Shown here piece after piece: positions 7,330-18,500 of a stretch of 64,000 bases of DNA. The position numbers and the translations under genes are program-made. Position 1 is the first letter of the stretch. Each line of letters opens with the position of its first letter. Under the pieces are notes generated by a model. That model was not told the origin of the DNA. It worked only from the letters and a program-made list of their open reading frames with translations, and made no database searches. This DNA comes from Lysobacter_F sp035645555. Its GTDB lineage: Bacteria; Pseudomonadota; Gammaproteobacteria; Xanthomonadales; Xanthomonadaceae. The stretch spans positions 1 to 64,000 of the forward strand of contig DASQMI010000092.1 of NCBI GenBank assembly GCA_035645555.1, written 5' to 3'.

Positions 7330-8444
7330 GCGCGCCACGCACGATCGTCGGCGTCTCCGGCGGCGTCGACTCCTCGGTCGCCGCCCTGCTCCTGCGCGAC
7401 GCGGGCGAGCCGGTCGCCGGCCTGTTCATGCGCAACTGGGCCGACGATGGCAGCGGCGACTGCCGCGCCGAGGACGACCGCCGCGACGCGGTCGCGGTGT
7501 GCGGTCGCCTCGGCCTGCCGATCCATTTCCGCGATTTCTCGCGCGAGTACTGGGACGGGGTGTTCGCGCACTTCCTGGCCGAGTACGCCGCCGGCCGCAC
7601 CCCTAACCCGGACGTGCTGTGCAACCGGGAGATCAAGTTCAAGCACTTCCTGGATGCCGCGCAGGCGCTTGGCGCCGATTTCATCGCCACCGGCCACTAC
7701 GCGCGGGTCGAGCGTCGAGGCGAACGGCACCTGCTGCTGCGTGCGGTCGACCGGAGCAAGGACCAGACCTATTTCCTCCACCAGCTGGGCCAGGCGCAGC
7801 TGGCGGCCACCCGCTTCCCGCTCGGCGGCCTGCTGAAGCGCGACGTACGCCGACTCGCCGCCGACGCCGGCCTGCCGACCGCCGCCAAGCGCGACTCCAC
7901 CGGGATCTGCTTCATCGGCGAGCGCGACTTCCGCGAGTTCCTCGCGCGCTATCTGCCGGCGCGCCCGGGCGAGATCCGCACGCCCGACGGGCAGCGCATC
8001 GGCGAGCACCCCGGCGTCTTCTACTTCACGCTGGGCCAACGCGAAGGCCTCAACATCGGCGGCGTGCGCGGCTTTGCCGCGGCGCCGTGGTACGTGGTCG
8101 GCAAGGACGTGCACGGCAACGTGCTGTACGTCGACCAGGGCGCCGAAAGCCGCTGGCTGCGCTCGCAGACGCTGTGGTCGGAACCGGCGCACTGGGTGGC
8201 CGGTGCCCCGCCGTCGACGCGCTTCGCCTGCACCGCCCAGGCCCGCTACCGCCAGGCCGACGAGCCCTGCGAGGTGGCGGTCGACGACCGCGGCTGCCTT
8301 GAAGTCCGCTTCGAGCGCCCGCAACGAGCGGTGACGCCCGGGCAGTCGGTGGTGCTGTACCAGGGCGAGATCTGTCTGGGCGGCGCGGTGATCGAGCGCA
8401 CCGACTCCCCGCTGGAACAACGCTTGAGAGCCGAAGCCGCATGA
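7326..8444 (+). CDS. mnmA: tRNA-specific 2-thiouridylase MnmA
   Basis: MnmA adenylates U34 of tRNA Lys, Glu and Gln and inserts sulfur at position 2. The 372 residues carry the PP-loop 'SGGVDSS' at 11-17, the catalytic cysteine in 'PDVLCNREIKF' (C99) and the second cysteine in 'STGICFIGERDF' (C195). The spacing of the two is like E. coli C102 and C199. The C-terminal beta-barrel ends 'GEICLGGAVIERTDSP'. It overlaps nudJ and hflD by 4 nt on each side, which indicates one translationally coupled operon. Confidence 0.97.
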   Translation: MSAPRTIVGVSGGVDSSVAALLLRDAGEPVAGLFMRNWADDGSGDCRAEDDRRDAVAVCGRLGLPIHFRDFSREYWDGVFAHFLAEYAAGRTPNPDVLCNREIKFKHFLDAAQALGADFIATGHYARVERRGERHLLLRAVDRSKDQTYFLHQLGQAQLAATRFPLGGLLKRDVRRLAADAGLPTAAKRDSTGICFIGERDFREFLARYLPARPGEIRTPDGQRIGEHPGVFYFTLGQREGLNIGGVRGFAAAPWYVVGKDVHGNVLYVDQGAESRWLRSQTLWSEPAHWVAGAPPSTRFACTAQARYRQADEPCEVAVDDRGCLEVRFERPQRAVTPGQSVVLYQGEICLGGAVIERTDSPLEQRLRAEAA

Positions 8445-9070
8445 TGCGAGGCGCGTCCTTCCCGCAACCGATGTCCGAACGCGTGCTGGCCCTGGCCGGG
8501 TTGGTGCAGGCGCTGACCCAGGTCCGCCGCATCGCCGACACCGGCCAGGCCAACGCCGCCATGCTCGCCACCGCGGTCGACTCGGTGTTCCGTTTCGACC
8601 CCGACTCCGCCGCCGACGTGTACGGCGGCACCGAGGCCCTCCGCAACGGCCTGAGCGTCCTGCGCGACTACTTCGAAAACCGCGCGCGCGACGAGCAGCT
8701 CCCGCGGCTGGCGCTTGCGGTGCTGCAGCTGGAGCGCCGCTTCGCCCAGGACGAGGCCATGATGGACCGCGTGCGCCAGGGCCTGCAGGCGCAGGCCGCA
8801 CGCGCGCGCCAGAACGGCAGCACCCATCCGGACGTGCTCGGCGCGCTCGGCACACTGTACGCGGACACCCTGAGCCATCTGCGCCCGCGCGTGCTGGTGC
8901 AGGGCAACCCGCACTACCTCGGCCAGCCGGGCGTGGTCGCCGAGGTGCGCGCGGTGCTGCTGGCCGCCGTGCGCTCGGCGATGCTGTGGCGCCAGCTCGG
9001 CGGCAGCCTGTGGGACCTCACCCTGCGCCGGCGCGCCCTGCTCGAGGCCATCCGCGCCCATCTCGGCTGA
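8441..9070 (+). CDS. hflD: High frequency lysogenization protein HflD homologue
   Basis: A 209-residue all-helical protein of the HflD (YcfC) family. Characteristic segments: 'LALAGLVQALTQVRRIADTGQ', 'SVFRFDPDSAADVYGG', and 'GQPGVVAEVRAVLLAAVRSAMLWRQLGG' near the C-terminus (quoted as successive short motifs). In E. coli HflD is a membrane-associated protein that affects lambda CII stability; its ordinary cell role is not settled. ATG 8441 overlaps mnmA by 4 nt; ATG 8471 (MSERVLALAG) would give 199 residues and a better fit to the E. coli N-terminus. Confidence 0.9.
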   Translation: MMRGASFPQPMSERVLALAGLVQALTQVRRIADTGQANAAMLATAVDSVFRFDPDSAADVYGGTEALRNGLSVLRDYFENRARDEQLPRLALAVLQLERRFAQDEAMMDRVRQGLQAQAARARQNGSTHPDVLGALGTLYADTLSHLRPRVLVQGNPHYLGQPGVVAEVRAVLLAAVRSAMLWRQLGGSLWDLTLRRRALLEAIRAHLG

Positions 9071-9192
9071 GCGCCGCCCACTCCGGTTTGGCCTGAATGC
9101 GACGCGGTTTGCGGCATAATGAGCCGCTTCACGCGGCGCCGTTTCCCCGCGCGCCGCGATTTCCCCCTTCGCTGCAGCCACGGAGCCCCCAC

Positions 9193-11946
<2,754 letters not shown>

Positions 11947-12157
11947 GGGCGCTTCCGGATCGGGCGGAAGCCCCGCCCGCGCTAGACGCGCGGGCGTTCG
12001 GAAGGGCCGCGCGGCAGTGCCGCGCAAGCTGCCCTTCCTCACCCGCCACGGCGGCATCCTGCACTACGTGCTGCGCCAGCTCGCCGCGAAGAAGGCGGCG
12101 TAGCCAGACCGTTTCACGCCGTGGACGACCGAAATCCATCCTCGGCCAGTGTTGCAC

Positions 12158-12190
12158 GAAGCCCCGCTGCACGGCGGGGCTTCGCTTTTG
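12158..12190 (+). terminator. Rho-independent terminator after acnA
   Basis: A 10-bp perfect stem (GAAGCCCCGC and its complement) with a 6-base loop is followed by GCTTTT. It lies 54 bases after the second copy of the acnA tail, so it probably was, and still is, the acnA terminator. Confidence 0.85.
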
Positions 12191-12225
12191 CAACGCCGCT
12201 TCAGCCGCGACCTGCCTTTGGTTTC

Positions 12226-12321
12226 TGTAGGAGCGGCTTCAGCCGCGATCCCGTGCGGTCCGTAGGAGCGGCTTCAGCCGCGACCTTGCGCCGCGGTCCG
12301 TAGCAGCGGCCTCAACCGCGA
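12226..12321 (+). repeat. REP-like repeats (three copies of the GTAGGAGCGGCTTCAGCCGCGA type)
   Basis: Three direct copies of a 23-base palindromic repeat start at 12226, 12261 and 12299 (spacing 35 and 38). The first two differ only in the first base; the third is degenerate (GTAGCAGCGGCCTCAACCGCGA). A partial fourth copy (GCCGCTTCAGCCGCGAC) lies near 12196. The core GCGGCTTCAGCCGC folds into a hairpin. The same family makes up the array at 26.6 kb. Confidence 0.85.
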
Positions 12322-12337
12322 TCGCCCGCCGGAACGC

Positions 12338-12769
12338 TCACAGCCGCGGTGTCCATTCCGCACTGACCAAGCGCCACTCGCCGTCCTCGAAGCGCCATCC
12401 GGTCACCACGTCGTACGCCTGCCCGGCACGCGGCAGCAACCCGTCGCCGCCGGTCAGCACCGCGCTGAAGCGGACGCTGGCACGCTCGCCGCGCACCTCC
12501 ACCGTCATTGGCCCGAGCGCCACGCCGACGTCGCGATAACGCAGGAAGCTGAGCTGCGCCATCCGCACCGCGCCTTCTCGGTCTAGCCCGTCGTTGCCGA
12601 CGAAGTCGTCCGCGAGCGCCTCGCGCAGCACCGCCGGCTCGCGCGCCTGCACCGCCTGCTCCACCCGCGTCACCTGCGCGCGCAATGCCTGCTCCGCGCT
12701 TTCGCGCCGGCATGCCCCCACCGTCAACAGCAGCACCGCCAGCGCCACGAACCGCCACGCATCGCGCAT
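12338..12769 (-). CDS. Small lipoprotein with NTF2/SnoaL-like (DUF4440-type) domain
   Basis: A 143-residue protein. The N-terminus is a lipoprotein signal (MRDAWRFVALAVLLLTVGAC), with the lipobox cysteine at residue 20 and RRE after it. The rest resembles the NTF2-like fold: helix 'VTRVEQAVQAREPAVLREALADDF', then 'VGNDGLDREGAVRMAQLSFLRY', then strands ending 'GWRFEDGEWRLVSAEW'. Such proteins bind small molecules or act as enzymes, but no active site can be named here. ATG 12769 has GGAGGAGAGG a few bases upstream, which decides the start against longer in-frame possibilities. It is divergent from fadD. Confidence 0.75.
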   Translation of the reverse strand: MRDAWRFVALAVLLLTVGACRRESAEQALRAQVTRVEQAVQAREPAVLREALADDFVGNDGLDREGAVRMAQLSFLRYRDVGVALGPMTVEVRGERASVRFSAVLTGGDGLLPRAGQAYDVVTGWRFEDGEWRLVSAEWTPRL

Positions 12770-12878
12770 CGCCTCTCCTCCGCCCGCCGTCACTCGCCTT
12801 GTCAGCCCCGGGGGCCTATGCTCCAATCGGCCACCGTACGGTGACGCACTCTGCGCGACACGACAACAAGGGGGGACG

Positions 12879-14558
12879 ATGAGCTTGGAACGCCCGTGGC
12901 TTGCGGAGTATCCGGCAGGAGTGCCGGCCGAGATCGACGCTGACCAGTACCCGTCGATCGTCGCGATGCTGGAGGAATCCATCGCCCAGTTCCGCGACCG
13001 TCCGGCGTTCTCCAACTTCGGCAAGGTCCTGACCTACGGCGACCTCGACCGCCTCAGCCTGCAGTTCGCCGGCTACCTGCTCGGCGAGCTCAAGCTGAAG
13101 AAAGGCGATCGCGTCGCGATCATGATGCCGAACTGCCTGCAGTACCCGATCGCGGTGTTCGGCGTGCTGCGCGCCGGCCTCACCGTGGTCAATACCAACC
13201 CGATGTACACCGCGCGCGAGCTGAAGCACCAGCTCGAGGACTCCGGCGCCAGCGCAATCCTCGTGCTCGACAACTTCGGGCACATCGTCCAGCAGGTGGT
13301 CGCCGGCAAGCCGATCAAGGTGATCACTACCGGGCTTGGCGACATGCTCGGCTTCCCGAAGGGGAAGCTCGTCAACTTTGTGCTGAAGTACGTCAAGAAG
13401 ATGGTGCCGGATTACGACATCCCGGGCGCCATCCGCTTCGGTGATGCGCTGGAGCGCGGCGCGCGGCACCCGCTGCCGTCCGTCGACATCGCGCGCGAGG
13501 ACATCGCGTTCCTGCAGTACACCGGCGGCACCACCGGCGTCGCAAAAGGCGCCATGCTCACCCATCGCAACATGCTCGCCAACATGCAGCAGGCGTCTGC
13601 GTGGATCGGCGACCTGATCGCACCCGGCGGCGAAGTCATCATCACCGCGCTTCCGCTGTACCACATCTTCGCGCTCACCGCGAACTGCCTGGTCTTCATG
13701 AAGATCGGCGGCCTCAACCACCTGATCACCAACCCGCGCGACATGCGCGGCTTCGTCAAGGAACTGAAGGGCGCCCGCTTCACCGCCTTCACCGGCGTCA
13801 ACACGCTGTTCAACGGCCTGCTCAACACGCCGGGCTTCGATCAGGTCGATTTCTCGCGCCTGAAGCTCACCCTCGGCGGTGGCATGGCGGTTCAGCGCGC
13901 GGTCGCCGATCGCTGGAAGAAGGTCACCGGCTGCCCGCTGATCGAGGCCTACGGCCTCACCGAAACCTCGCCGGCGGCGTGCATCAACCCGATGACGCTC
14001 GACGACTACAACGGCTCGATCGGCCTGCCGGTGCCGTCCACCGACGCCTGCATCAAGGACGACGACGGCCGCCGGCTGCCGGCCGGCGAAGTCGGCGAGC
14101 TGTGCATCAAGGGCCCGCAGGTGATGAAGGGCTATTGGCAGCGGCCGGACGAGACCGCCAAGGTCATCGACGCCGAAGGCTGGCTGCACACCGGCGACAT
14201 GGCCAGGATGGACGAGCGCGGCTACTTCTACATCGTCGATCGCAAGAAGGACATGATCCTCGTGTCCGGATTCAACGTGTACCCGAACGAGGTCGAGGAC
14301 GTGCTGGCGATGATGCCGGGAATCCTCGAGGTCGCGGCGGTCGGCGTCCCGGACGAGAAGTCCGGCGAGGCGGTCAAGGTGGTGATCGTGAAGAAGGATC
14401 CCAACCTCACCGCCGAGCAGGTCAAGGCGTTCGCGCGTGAGAACCTCACGGGCTACAAACAGCCGAAGTACGTCGAGTTCCGCAAGGAGCTGCCGAAGAC
14501 CAACGTCGGCAAGATCCTGCGCCGCGAGCTGCGCGAGGCGCCGAAGCAGACAGCGTGA
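12879..14558 (+). CDS. fadD: Long-chain-fatty-acid--CoA ligase
   Basis: A 559-residue AMP-forming acyl-CoA synthetase that activates fatty acids for beta-oxidation. Seen: the AMP-binding P-loop motif 'YTGGTTGVAKGAMLTHRN' around residue 213, 'AYGLTETSPAAC' (the YGxTE motif), the FACS signature region 'GWLHTGDMARMDERGYFYIVDRKKDM' and the C-terminal catalytic lysine in 'LPKTNVGKILRRELRE'. ATG 12879 follows AAGGGGGGACG. The frame is open upstream, but that part is antisense to the lipoprotein gene. Long-chain specificity is inferred from similarity to FadD. Confidence 0.93.
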   Translation: MSLERPWLAEYPAGVPAEIDADQYPSIVAMLEESIAQFRDRPAFSNFGKVLTYGDLDRLSLQFAGYLLGELKLKKGDRVAIMMPNCLQYPIAVFGVLRAGLTVVNTNPMYTARELKHQLEDSGASAILVLDNFGHIVQQVVAGKPIKVITTGLGDMLGFPKGKLVNFVLKYVKKMVPDYDIPGAIRFGDALERGARHPLPSVDIAREDIAFLQYTGGTTGVAKGAMLTHRNMLANMQQASAWIGDLIAPGGEVIITALPLYHIFALTANCLVFMKIGGLNHLITNPRDMRGFVKELKGARFTAFTGVNTLFNGLLNTPGFDQVDFSRLKLTLGGGMAVQRAVADRWKKVTGCPLIEAYGLTETSPAACINPMTLDDYNGSIGLPVPSTDACIKDDDGRRLPAGEVGELCIKGPQVMKGYWQRPDETAKVIDAEGWLHTGDMARMDERGYFYIVDRKKDMILVSGFNVYPNEVEDVLAMMPGILEVAAVGVPDEKSGEAVKVVIVKKDPNLTAEQVKAFARENLTGYKQPKYVEFRKELPKTNVGKILRRELREAPKQTA

Positions 14559-14564
14559 CGACGG

Positions 14565-14582
14565 GGGCGCTGCAAGGCGCCC
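14565..14582. terminator. Weak hairpin between convergent fadD and nadK
   Basis: GGGCGC and GCGCCC form a 6-bp stem with a 6-base loop, 6 bases after the fadD stop. There is no T-run, so it is at best a weak terminator. Confidence 0.35.
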
Positions 14583-14638
14583 TCGCCCGTTCGCCAGCTG
14601 AGCCGCTGACCTGCGCCTAGCGGGCGCGAGCGCGGGCC

Positions 14639-15409
14639 TCAGGTCGCGAACTGCTCGGTGAGCATCCGCTCCTCGAGGTTGTGCTCGGGATCGAACAGTA
14701 GCGTCACCGTACGATCGCGCGATTCGCGCACCACCACTTCGACCACGTCGCGCACCTCGTGCGAGTCGGCGGTGGCGCTGACCGGTCGCTTGTACGGATC
14801 GAGCACGCGGAAGCGGATCTCGGTATCGGATTTCAGCAGCGCGCCGCGCCAGCGCCGCGGGCGGAACGGCGCGATCGGCGTCAGCGCGATCACCGCCGCG
14901 CCGAGCGGCAGGATCGGGCCGCTGGCGGAGAAGTTGTACGCCGTGCTGCCGGCCGGCGTAGCCACCAGCAGCCCGTCGCAGATCAGCTCCTCGAGCCGGT
15001 TCTTGCCGTTGAGCACCACCTGCAGATGCGCCGCCTGGCGCGTCTGCCGCAGCAGCGACACCTCGTTGTACGCGAGCGAGCCGACGGTGGCGCCGGACTC
15101 GGTCTGCGCCAGCATCTCCAGCGGGCGTAGCACGGCAGGCTCGGCCGCGGCCAGGCGCGCGAGCAGATCCTCCTCGCGCTGCTGGTTCATCAGAAAGCCG
15201 ATCGTGCCGAGCTTCATGCCGAACACCGGCTTGCCGAGCGTGCCGTAGCGATGCAGCGTCTGCAGCATGAAGCCGTCGCCGCCCAGCGCCACCAGCACGT
15301 CCGCGTCGTCAGGCGTGCATTGACCATGGCGTCCGGACAGCCGCGCCAGCGCACGCTGGGCGTCCTCGGCCGGGCTGGCGAGAAAGGCGATGCGGGGCGT
15401 CGGGCTCAT
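14639..15409 (-). CDS. nadK: NAD kinase
   Basis: The 256-residue protein makes NADP from NAD. The kinase signature 'ALGGDGFMLQ' has GGDG at residues 43-46, followed by 'GTIGFLMN' and the NAD-binding motif 'ATPAGSTAYNFSASGPI'. It is somewhat shorter than the E. coli enzyme (292 residues), with a short N-terminus that is usual in xanthomonads. It lies downstream of gdhB on the same strand, 125 bases after it, and is convergent with fadD. Confidence 0.95.
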   Translation of the reverse strand: MSPTPRIAFLASPAEDAQRALARLSGRHGQCTPDDADVLVALGGDGFMLQTLHRYGTLGKPVFGMKLGTIGFLMNQQREEDLLARLAAAEPAVLRPLEMLAQTESGATVGSLAYNEVSLLRQTRQAAHLQVVLNGKNRLEELICDGLLVATPAGSTAYNFSASGPILPLGAAVIALTPIAPFRPRRWRGALLKSDTEIRFRVLDPYKRPVSATADSHEVRDVVEVVVRESRDRTVTLLFDPEHNLEERMLTEQFAT

Positions 15410-15497
15410 CGGCGGCTCCTGGCGTCTCGTGGCTCCAGCATAACGCCTGCGCGTGAGCGCCCGGCGCGCTGCGTGCGCACGCGCCGGCGAGACGCGC

Positions 15498-15524
15498 GGG
15501 GCGCCCGGCAGGCCGGACCGCCCC
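15498..15524 (-). terminator. Hairpin after gdhB
   Basis: Arms GGGGCG and CGCCCC with an inner CCGG/CCGG pairing form a stable stem 11 bases past the gdhB stop. There is no T-run, so the role as terminator is uncertain. Confidence 0.4.
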
Positions 15525-15534
15525 GCTATGGCGA

Positions 15535-18500
15535 TCAGGCCGCAGTGGCCGACGCCGCCTGCGCCAGGCGCCGCACCGCCACCGACAGCGTCGGGTAGTC
15601 GAGCGACTTCTGGTTGAGCAGGTCGGCGAGCATCGCCTGGGTGAAGCGCAACGTCGGGTCGTCACGCTGCAGCCACGCCTGCACCTTCACCTCCACCGGC
15701 TTGCGGCTGCGGTCGGCAAGCAGCTGGGTGACGATCGCACGCTGCTGCGCGGCGAGCTCGTCGCGCAGCGAGCCGCGCGCCAGCGCCTGCCAGCGGCCGT
15801 CGACCGGCAAGGCGTCGATCTGGTCGTACAGCCACGGCAGATGCAGCGCGGCACCGAGGGCGAAGTAGGCGCGTGCGACTTCCACCGGCGACAGCTTGCG
15901 GGCCTGCGCGATCTCGACGATGTCGCAGCCGAACTCGAGCAGCGGCAGCGCCGCCAGCTGCGACGCCAGCGCCGACGGGAAGCCGCGCGACTTCCACTCC
16001 TGCAGCCGCGCCTCGTACGCGTCGCGGCGCACGTCGGAAAGCACCTCCGGCACCGCCGCGCGCACCGCGCGCAGGCCCTCGCCGAGCTGCGCCATCGCGC
16101 CGGTGATTTCCGGCATCTTGCCCGGGCGCGACAGCAGCCAGCGCGACATGGTGCGCATCAGGTGCCACAGCGTCTGCAGCGCATCGATCTGTGCGGGCTC
16201 CGGCACCTTGCCGTCGAGCGCGTCGATCTGCGCCCACAGCGCGCGTGCGTCGAGCGCCTCGCGCGCGATGGTGTACGCGCGCGCCACCTCGGCAGCACTG
16301 CGGCCGGTGTCCTCCTGCATGCGCAAGGTGAACGTGGCCCCCATCCGGTTGACCAGCGAGTTGGTCACCGCGGTGGCGATGATCTCGCGCTTCAGCCGGT
16401 GGCCTTCCATCGTCTTCGCATACTTCGCCTGCAGCGGCTGCGGGAAGTAGCGCACCAGCTCCTTCGACAGGTACGGATCCTCGGGGACGTCCGAGTTGAG
16501 CAGCTGCGGGTAGATCACCAGCTTGGCGTAGGACAGCAGCACCGCCAGCTCCGGTCGGGTCAGGCCGACGCCGCGCGCCTTGCGCTCGGCGATTTCCGCG
16601 TCCGACGGCAGGAACTCGATCTGCCGGTCGAGCAGACCCTGCTGCTCCAGCGTGCGGATGAAGTGCTGCTTGGAACCGAGCCGCGCCAGGCTCATGCGCT
16701 CCATCAGGCTGATCGCCTGGTTCTGCCGGTAGTTGTCGTTGAGCACCAGCTCGGCGACCTCGTCGGTCATCGCCGCCAGCAGCTTGTTGCGCGCCGGCAG
16801 CGTGAGCCGCTTCGCCTGCACCTCGGCGTTCAGCAGGATCTTGATGTTCACCTCGTGGTCGGAGGTGTCCACGCCCGCGGAGTTGTCGATGAAGTCGGTG
16901 TTGAGCAGAACGCCGTTGAGTGCCGCCTCAATGCGCCCGAGCTGGGTCAGGCCGAGGTTGCCGCCCTCGCCCACCACCTTGCAGCGCAGCTCGCGGCCGT
17001 TGATGCGGATCGCGTTGTTCGCGCGGTCGCCGACGTCGGCGTGCGATTCGCCTGTGGCCTTGACGTAAGTGCCGATGCCGCCGTTCCACAACAGGTCGAC
17101 CGGCGCGCGCAGGATCGCCGTCATCAGCTCGCTCGGGCTCATCGATTCCACCGCCGGATCGATGCCGAGCGCGGCCTTGGCCTCCGCCGACAGCGCGATC
17201 GCCTTGGCGCTGCGCGGCCACACGCCGCCGCCCTTGCTGATCAGCTTGCGGTCGTAGTCCTCCCACGACGAGCGCGGCAGCGAGAACATGCGCTCGCGCT
17301 CGCGGAAGCTGGTAGAGGCGTCCGGATTGGGATCGATGAAGATGTGGCGGTGGTCGAACGCCGCGATCAGGCGGATGTGCTTGGAGAGCAGCATGCCGTT
17401 GCCGAACACGTCGCCGGACATGTCGCCGATGCCGACCACGGTGAAGTCCTGCTTCTGGCAGTCGCGACCCATCGCGCGGAAGTGGCGCTTGACCGACTCC
17501 CACCCACCCTTGGCGGTGATGCCCATGCCCTTGTGGTCGTAGCCGGCCGAACCGCCCGACGCAAACGCGTCGTCGAGCCAGAAGCCGTACTCGCGGGCGA
17601 TCCCGTTGGCGATGTCGGAGAACGTCGCCGTGCCCTTGTCGGCGGCGACCACCAGGTACGGGTCGTCGGCGTCGTGCCGCACCACGCCCTGCGGCGGCGC
17701 CACCTTGCCGCCGACGATGTTGTCGGTGACGTCGAGCAGGCCGCGGATGAACAGCTTGTAGCAGGCGATGCCCTCGGCCTGGATGGCGTCGCGGTCGCCG
17801 TTCTTCGGCGGCTTCTTGACGAAGAAGCCGCCCTTGGAGCCCACCGGCACGATGACGGTGTTCTTCACCATCTGCGCCTTCACCAGGCCGAGCACCTCGG
17901 TGCGGAAATCCTCGCGGCGGTCGGACCAACGCAGGCCGCCGCGCGCCACCGGCCCGAAGCGCAGGTGGATGCCTTCCACGCGCGGGCTGTAGACGAAGAT
18001 CTCGCGATAGGGTTTCGGCTTCGGCAGGTCCGGCACCTTCGAGGAGTCGAACTTGAAGCTGATGTAGGACTTCGGCTGGCCGACTGCGTCACATTGGTAG
18101 TAGTTGGTACGCAGCGTCGCCTCGATCACGCCCATGAAGCTGCGCAGGATGCGGTCCTCGTCGAGGCTCGCGACGCGGTCCAGCAGACCGGTCAGCGCCT
18201 CGCGCGCGGCGGTCTCCTGCTCGCCGCGCTTGCCGGCACGCGCGGCAATCACCGGCTCGACCGCCGCCAGCGCCGCCGCATCGTCGCCCGCCAGCGCAGT
18301 GATCTGCGCGCGGAAGCGCTCCTGGCCGGCCTTGATCTCAGCCTTGGTTTCCGCGCCTGTGCTCGGGTCGAAGCGCGCTTCGAACAGCTCCACCATCAGC
18401 CGCGCGAGCAGCGGATAGCGCGCGAACGTCTCCTCGACGTAGCTCTGCGAGAACGGCACGCCGACCTGCAGCAGGTACTTGCAATAGCCACGCAGCATGG

